Shown here in pieces: positions 47,030-64,000 of a DNA stretch of 64,000 nucleotides. The notes under the pieces are model-generated. The model was not told where the DNA came from, made no database searches, and worked only from the letters and a program-made list of their open reading frames with translations. Source of the DNA: Centroberyx gerrardi (taxonomy: Eukaryota > Chordata > Actinopteri > Beryciformes > Berycidae); NCBI RefSeq assembly GCF_048128805.1, contig NC_135998.1, positions 14,035,656 to 14,099,655 of the forward strand, in the 5' to 3' direction. A program made the translations under genes and the position numbers. Numbering within the stretch: the first letter of the stretch is position 1; every line of letters starts with the position of its first letter.

Positions 47030-49651
47030 AACCTATAGGCCCAACTGACTCTACATTCACAACCCACGCACACTTGTTTAGGCATTCCTAGAGGGGAAAC
47101 TCCCATTCGGAAAATTCACAACACTATGAGACCAGCTACTTCTTTTCTATGGACTAAACCGCCTCCCACCTTGCAAATCCCATCTCAACCGTGAACTTGT
47201 GTCACTGAACCTTGCCGTACACACATGCAGGCTACATACACACTCAGAGACAACTAAGCCCACAGACACAGACACACACACACACACTAAACCCCCCGTC
47301 TTTCACAGTCAGTGGTTATGAACGGCTGCCAGTGTGTTGCAGCCTGAATGGCATCCTCTATTGTCTGGTGTGTATTTACACTCTCTAGCCCACAAGCTGC
47401 AAGGTGAAACACACCATACAGCTGTGTTAACACTACAGACAGGCCGGTCACAAAGCAACGGTCTGCAAGCTTTCCCAATTGCAACTTTGAGAGAAAACCA
47501 GTCCATAATTAGGGCTCGGTATTGAAAACAAATACTAATAATCTTAGATATCAATTTTAAGCTACCAAACTATCAAAGTATACTGAAAGCTTAAAAAGTC
47601 TTGGATTTTTACAATGAGATTCCAAGTTTTCTTGGTACTTATGGCCATTTCTGTAAGGAACATTTCAAATGATCCTGGTCTGATTTTAGAAAAGCATTCT
47701 ATTTTTTTTAGAAAAGCAAATGATATATACAAATTCTTGCCAAAAAATAACAAGCCTACTCTATTGCATAATGAAATATAGTTTTCTTTTATGGAGAATG
47801 TGCATAAAAAATACTGTTTTAAGAGCTGAGGCAGAATTCCCATCCCCAGTATCTGGTGCTACTCCATTCAAAACATTCACTATTGATATTAACAGAAATC
47901 CACACATATTCCAATGGTAATATTTAGGCTAGACTGCGGGCCACCTCCAATAAAAACCCATAACACGCATCCACGGCGGGCAGGTTTCCTGACAAGCTGA
48001 TATGACACGGCGTACTCTGGCAGAGCAGATAGGCTGGATGAGGGACGGTGATGGATCTCTTTACAGAGGAAGTCAGGCAGAAAAAGTGCAGCACAGGTGT
48101 TCAGTAGGATACTGTAGCCTCATATCCTGCTTATTCCAGACAGAGCAGCAGCTGCAGACACGCCTCTCTTCCTACGGCAGGAGCCAGCTGGTAAGCCCGC
48201 ATGGTGTCTCTTTGGTAAACTTTGACTTAGAATAGAAAATAATACAGCAGAATATCTGATAATGCTCTGACTGGCTCCGCCTCGGTGCTGCTTCATCAAA
48301 CAAACTGTTACAATCTTGCCATCCTAGTAAACGTTACACCTACAGAAATGTCTGGCAGCTGGTTAAATAAACGCCAATCTCTTTTTGTATGATACATGTG
48401 GAAAGCAAGGTTATAAAGACATACAAGGCTGCTGGTAGCAGAGATTATATTATTAGATATTACGGTATATTTACAATAAATTTGATGTGTAGTAGAGTTG
48501 ACTGGTCACTACACTATGACAATGAGGTATGATGAGGTTTGTATCAGACAGGCAGCTGTAATGTAATGAAGGTCGATGTGGTGGGTTGCGTGCAGCAGCT
48601 CTTTCTTTCTCTTTTTTTGCCCAAAACCACGATCAAAACCCGATATAAATCACAGTCACATAGCAACTAACATCGATTCAGCTACGATCTGGGAAAACAT
48701 ACCGTTTGAATTACTCCAAACCTCGCACTTACTTTCATTCACAATGTCTTTACAGAAGCATGGTAGAGGAAAACATCGGAAAAGCAAATTTGACACCTAT
48801 GTGTGTCGTCATCATCGAGCGACGACGTTGAGGCAGCGCGTCAGAAGGTTTGTTTGAAATGTATTAAACGATGGTCCGGGTGAGCGGAGTTCATAACCGA
48901 TGAGAGCACAAATACCGGAGAAAACATAGACGAGCAGAGAAGGAGAAACAAATCGAGCGCGCCTCTTGATTCCGTAACGGTTATACGAACTACGACATCA
49001 GCCTGCGCCTTTGTTGTCAAACGGCAGGTGATCTGTGCGAGCTAAGTTAATTTTGTGGGAAGAATATTGCTCGAAATGACCAGGATTATGTTTTGATATG
49101 ACTGAATCTTCCTGAAAGTAGGAATCAGTTGCGAATTAGGTGAACAGTTTGCTATCAGGGAGACGTTTTACGGAACAAGGAGGTAAAGTGACCGTTGCAG
49201 CAGGCGGTAGCTCGCAGCTAACTAGTTAACAGCGGATATGTGAAACAGTTGATTAGCTAACAGCAAGCTAACCTTACCTTCAGGGTAACCTCGTTTTTGT
49301 TTGGCACCGTGACTAATCAAAATTCATACACCATTACCATACATGACAACCTGATGACAAGTATTTGTCGTTATTCAAAATTTGAAGGAGATGGCAAACA
49401 TCAACATTTTACTAAATTATATAGAAATCCCAATAAGCACGGTAACGTTACATAACATTATAATGTATTGTCACAGTGTGCATCGACATTATTTACTCTA
49501 CGCTAGCTAAATATGATGTTCTAGGGTTACTGCCTGAACATTTTAGTCAAAACAATGCAAACAGCTCTGACATGGACACAAATGCAAAAATGTAAACTTA
49601 TTCACGTGTTCCCATTATATATCTCTCTCCCTCCCTCCTTCCTTCCTTCAG
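46454..49651. promoter_or_regulatory. mrrf-rbm18 divergent upstream interval
   Basis: Two head-to-head genes separated by 3.2 kb between start codons, each with an acceptor just upstream of its ATG, so both have noncoding first exons here. The most CpG-rich, least repetitive part is about 48770-49060 (CGAGCGACGACG, GAGCGCGCC), the likely shared TATA-less promoter. Exact exons could not be fixed. Confidence 0.45.
46966..47022 (+). repeat. (CA)n microsatellite
   Basis: A CA run of about 57 bases in the mrrf-rbm18 interval. Confidence 0.97.
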
Positions 49652-49658
49652 AGGACAC

Positions 49659-59802
<10,144 letters not shown>

Positions 59803-60445
59803 GTAAGGGTAAGTGTCAAACTCAATTCCATTTTACAAAACTAAACATCTCAGGCATGTTGGTTCAGCTGACAGAGACGCTTCACATTTATTTGGGACAT
59901 TTTGGGTTTGGATACAGTTTGTGTCCGCTGTCGTCAAGTCTTTCATCTCCACTTCTCCCTCCACTCCTGTTTCTCTCCACTGTTCACTATCTATTAAAGT
60001 ACACAATTTAAAAATTACATCAAACATCTCTGACGGGTTACCATAGAGTCACACACTATATCCCTCTGTGCACTGAAAGGTAAATACTGCTGACTTTCAG
60101 AGATCTAAAAAATCAATCGTATGTCCTAAGACAGATCAGTAAGGGAATTTCTCCTCTGCTTGCCATAGAGAGAAAGGAATAGAGGAATAACAAACCGATT
60201 CTTAAGTTGAAGCACATTCTTGAATGCCCTGTCACCGCAAGTACAGTGTTTGACCAGAGAATTTGGTGAGTCAAAATTGTGGAGAAACAATATGAGCATT
60301 TGTTGATATTCTTTTTCACCAGTTACTAGTACAGTAGTCAGTTTAGGTAGAGCAGTGATCCCAGCAACCTAAGCCTGTCTCTTAACAATAGACAGCCTGC
60401 TGGCAAAGGGTGAAGGGATATCCTGTATAGAGACGAATCACGCCC

Positions 60446-60447
<2 letters not shown>

Positions 60448-60522
<75 letters not shown>
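60448..60522 (+). repeat. (CA)n microsatellite, about 75 bases
   Basis: A pure CA run in the third rbm18 intron. Confidence 0.98.
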
Positions 60523-60524
<2 letters not shown>

Positions 60525-60819
60525 AGTAGGGCCAGGTCAAGGTCAATGCTGCTGCTTCTGAGACAACAAGCTTTTGGATAAATCTGCTCACAGATGGCCA
60601 TCATGATTACCATTACAGCCATACTTAGCTTTGGTTAGTGATGCCATTAAAAAAAATATTTTGCTGATTATATCCCAACTGTTCCAATAATACCAATCTC
60701 TCAATGTCATTTGGCAAGTCAACTCAAACACCAAATACCTTGCAGGTTAATTTTGGTGAAGATACATGCAGCTTCGTTTTTTTTAATCAAGTCCCTATTT
60801 GCTTCAAATCATCATTTCG

Positions 60820-61825
60820 GTTCCCAAGAAGGACAAGGTTATCTGCCTCACTGACTTCCACCCAGAGGCACAGACTTCCAGTCATAATGAAGTCCTGATA
60901 CTATCCCATCTGAAATGTATCACAGACCTTCTCCTTGTCACCCTGAAGTCTGCCAACAGGGCAAATTGATCAATAGACATTGCCGTGAACATGGACCTAC
61001 AGTTAGTCCTGGAATACCTGGGCACTCCTGGCTCCTGGGCCTTGGTCATTTTTGTGGCTTAAGCTTCACATGTTCAACACTATCATCCTGTAACTGCTCC
61101 ATGCCAAACTGTTCCTGCTTAACATCACTACCTCAATTTATTGGTGGATTGCGGACTTCCCAACAGATAGGCCTAGATGGCATGGATATGTGAGGCTGCA
61201 GTCAGACCTTGCTGTGAGCTCAGCTGAAAAATGTTAAGATTGCGGACAACGCCACTGTGGTGCACCTCCATATCAACAAAGATGAGTTCATGTATATGAG
61301 AGAGGTACACCAGAGTACACCATCTCATGTCATGATGTGCCTTCAACATCCTCGAGATGAACACATTAAAAACTGTGAAGATGAGGATTGGCTTCCAGTG
61401 GAATCCACCTGCTCATCACCTCTGCTGATCAATGCCCCGACTGAGAACTCAGCTGAGTCGTTCAAGTTCCTTGGGGACACTGTCACCGCCTTGCTCACAA
61501 CATCTTGTGCCCAACAAAGGATGTGCTTATTGCAGCATCTGCAAAAGCTCAACATCTCACAGCCAATCCTGGGCCAATTTTACAAGTCCGTAATCAAAAC
61601 TATCCTCACATCCTCCATCACAGTCTGAGTTTGTTTCCTGTTCTAAGGACAAACTGCATGACTCTAGGGGAAGAAAAGTTCAGGAAGGATTGCCATTCTT
61701 GTCCAGTCCTCCAAAAGCATTCCTGTGGAAGATGGTACCAGTCCATTAAGACCAGGACCACCCATCACCTCAAAAGCTTTTCCCCAAGACACCTCACACC
61801 ATTAAGCCAGCCCTGCTAAGGCGTA
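60820..61825 (+). mobile_element. heavily decayed non-LTR retrotransposon
   Basis: Reading across frames gives ICLTDFHPEAQTS, LSHLKCITDLLL, NMDLQLVLEYLGTPG, MNTLKTVKMRIGFQ, SFKFLGDTVTALL, QQRMCLLQHLQKLNI, ILTSSITV and GRWYQSIKTRTTHHLKSF. In this order these are landmarks of a fish LINE reverse transcriptase C-terminal half. Many stops and frameshifts; old. The catalytic YADD box falls in a deleted or scrambled part. Confidence 0.8.
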
Positions 61826-61924
61826 CCTCCTGTACATCCCCACAATCTTCTGATCTTTTCCTAATATTAATAGTTTGATATGTTATGGAACCCCATGGTT
61901 CTATGTATTTTTGCTCGCCCTCAG

Positions 61925-62115
61925 GTCAGAGCGAAGGGTCTGTTACAGAGCAGCGCCCCTGTAGCTGGTAGGGATTCAGTGTTTCGGTCAAGGACACTTC
62001 AGCAGGGTGGATGCTTGCCGACATGGAAGCTTGAATCTGGGTCCTCCAGTTGAAGTACAGCCTGCCTACTCTCTACGCCACAGCTGTCCCTATCACCCTG
62101 CTGCCAACAGAGCTG
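61925..62115 (+). repeat. dispersed teleost repeat fragment
   Basis: GTAGCTGGTAGGGATTCAGT, GGACACTTCAGCAGGGTGGA and TGGGTCCTCCAGTTGAAG form a common fish repeat fragment. No autonomous source visible. Confidence 0.5.
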
Positions 62116-62561
62116 TCTATAAATCTGCTACTGTCGCTATTTGTTACTATGCGATTTAACATTATTACCCAAGTGGTGTTTGCAAAATTTTCCAGAACTC
62201 ACAGTGGGTCCAATTCAGACCTTCACTTAAGCGCCATGCAGTTGTGCTCAAGTAATTTTTTTAAGCAAGTCCCTCTTCGCCGATTCCAACCCTGCAGTTA
62301 CACGCAGGGATAAGTGAGTCAGAGACACAGTCAGTGTCTAAGTCTTTGTCAGTGGAGTTCCAGGCTGTACATCTTGACTTTATTACATAGCTTTGAGACA
62401 GAGGAGATCATGTTCACAAACATTTATTAAATTGTTCCTCCCAAGTCTTTCCAAATATCTAAGTCTTTCCACACATACTATTTCAACCAAACTATATATG
62501 TGCAGCTCTGCACAGATGTGCGTTTCTTCTAAGGTGATGGTGAATGCAGGAATGAGCAACG

Positions 62562-62731
62562 TCCATATATCAGTAGGTTCACCGCACACTACTGTAGACT
62601 AACTTGCTTTAACCTGTCTTTATTTTCATGAAGCTCCGCAAGTAAAACTTTTGAGAGCAAACAACACATGAAAATAAAGATTAAAGCAAGTTAGTCTACA
62701 GTAGTGTGTGGTGAACCTACTTATATATGGA
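62562..62731. repeat. 170-bp foldback with about 65-base arms
   Basis: The left arm starts TCCATATATCAGTAGGTTCA and ends TCTTTATTTTCATG; the right arm starts CATGAAAATAAAGA and ends ACCTACTTATATATGGA. Pairing is nearly complete with few mismatches around a loop of about 36 bases. A snapback MITE or an RNA hairpin source. Confidence 0.9.
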
Positions 62732-62869
62732 TACTGTTTCAACCATTCTTAGCCTAATCCATTACTGTATGTACTATATACAGTTTGGCATATTTGTCTG
62801 TTATGCATGTTACATTCTTCTATCCTATTTGGGCCTGCAGCTGATTAATATTCAAAATCTCATCATCAC

Positions 62870-63000
62870 TAACCCTTTATCATATAGTACCTTAAACCTT
62901 CCTCTAACCATATCCATAACTTCACCCTAATCCCAACCATAACCCCTAACTCTAAACTATAACCTAATCCTTACCTTAACCACTTACTTAAACCCTAAGA
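62870..63000 (+). repeat. CCTAACC-type degenerate repeat
   Basis: Irregular CTAACC, CCTAATCC, CCATAACC units, reverse-complement type of the GGTTAGGG patches at 16.1 and 22.8 kb. Confidence 0.65.
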
Positions 63001-63099
63001 CCAGCTCCTAAATGCCTAAATGTAACTATGAGCTTAATGTCCTAGTGTATTTAGAGTCAAAAGCACAACTATTGGAAGAGAAAGATAGTCTTTTGATAG

Positions 63100-63434
63100 T
63101 CTTTTTTTTTTTTTTTTTTACTGTTGACTCTTCTTCTGTACATTATTGATTTCACATCAAAAGGTAATTCAAATGCACAGCACCAGCGTGTCAGTTTTTC
63201 AATTTTGGGTCTTGTTGAGAGCGGCTCACTCTCCCATGACGTCAGCTTTTGGCTGTATACAGATTCAGTATGGCCTGTTTGTCTGGCTGTATGTGAGTCT
63301 CTATGCATTCCAGCTACATGCCTTTAGGAATAGGTGGAAGGGAAGGGTCCTGGGTGGTGGAGGGGTCATTGTTTTAGACCTATTCTTGGATATACAGTGC
63401 ATGTTATTTATCTTTTTGGACAGTATGTAAAGAT

Positions 63435-63492
<58 letters not shown>

Positions 63493-64000
63493 CACACATG
63501 TAACAGTACTATTTCCACTAATGGATTTTGCTTTTCAAATTTGTCAGATGATTTGAAAGCGTGGTCGTACTGCACATGGCTGCTGCTGCACCAGCAGGAC
63601 TGGGGTTTATCATACCTGTCATATAACATGTTGTTTTGTTTTTCTCTTCTTCTCCACAGGTTTTAAGAGCAGTCAGTGTTGGCTGGTGCAGATGGTTGGA
63701 AGGCGGTTTTGAGAGGAATGAACGCAGACGTGGGTTATTGCTCTTCAGCTGCTCCCACTATATCCACCCTCCTCCCTTAGCGTGCGATTGTAAGCCAGAC
63801 ACACAGTCCTGCTTGGTTACTTTGTGTTTCGCCAGACGTTAAAGGGCCAAAGTCAAAGCCCGGCCTAACTCGGTTTGACTAGGCTTGACTCGGCTGAATT
63901 CGGCACTACCGTTTACGGGTAGTGCTCAGCTGTGTGGGAGGAAGCTGGAGTTCATTCTCCAGAAAACTGCTGTGATGATTTATCAGGAGATTGGCTGGTT
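63100..64000. other. rbm18 intron, right edge of window
   Basis: T run at 63102-63119, GT then GA run at 63436-63492. No rbm18 exon was found. Near 63906-63926 a short palindrome (CACTACCGTTTACGGGTAGTG) sits in CTCGGxTTGACTxGG-rich sequence. Confidence 0.5.

Noticed and set aside
63655..63842. Possible last rbm18 exon after a CTCCACAG acceptor
   Set aside because: The downstream frame lacks the expected KRYDH-type continuation and the known C-terminal character of RBM18.

Overview
The window is vertebrate nuclear DNA, almost certainly from a teleost fish, probably a percomorph. Coding exons are small and flanked by GT/AG sites. Introns and spacers hold very many CA, GA and GATA-type microsatellites, L2/Rex-type LINE fragments, TTAA-flanked MITE-like elements and a V-SINE-like repeat. 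Gene order matches vertebrate chromosome 9-type synteny: plgrkt next to cd274, and mrrf head-to-head with rbm18. Most open frames in the window are microsatellite or repeat translations and were not annotated.

Region by region. (1) 468-548, minus: first coding exon of plgrkt; its remaining exons lie left of the window. (2) 5.7-18.1 kb, plus: a nine-coding-exon cd274 (PD-L1) gene, probably with a noncoding first exon near 5.8 kb. A minus-strand LINE (about 6.05-8.04 kb), itself interrupted by a second insertion, fills intron 1. (3) 18.5-21.1 kb: nested direct and inverted duplications with long GA tracts. (4) 21.1-33.0 kb: no gene seen; microsatellites, a V-SINE-like copy and a few GC-richer stretches that could be conserved noncoding DNA. 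(5) 33.1-46.5 kb, minus: complete six-exon coding region of mrrf (mitochondrial ribosome recycling factor, 257 aa). (6) 46.5-49.65 kb: shared upstream interval between mrrf and rbm18. (7) 49.66-59.80 kb, plus: the first three coding exons of rbm18 (105 residues, RRM domain); the C-terminal exons lie beyond the right edge. (8) 59.8-64 kb: rbm18 intron with a decayed LINE, a strong 170-bp foldback and simple repeats.

The main discovery candidate is the cd274 gene. Its ectodomain (signal peptide, IgV, IgC, transmembrane helix) is a clear PD-L1/PD-L2 homologue. The reading frame then continues, with every splice phase matching, through three short cytoplasmic exons into a final exon encoding a NACHT-type P-loop NTPase with Walker A GPPGSGKT and Walker B LLLFDG. 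The nine exons add up to 1,488 coding bases, or 495 residues plus stop. The NTPase segment most resembles the NLRC4/NAIP-type NACHT. A checkpoint ligand with an NLR-like NTPase tail would be a membrane-anchored immune receptor or ligand hybrid; I know of no description of one. Mammalian PD-L1 has only a short tail.
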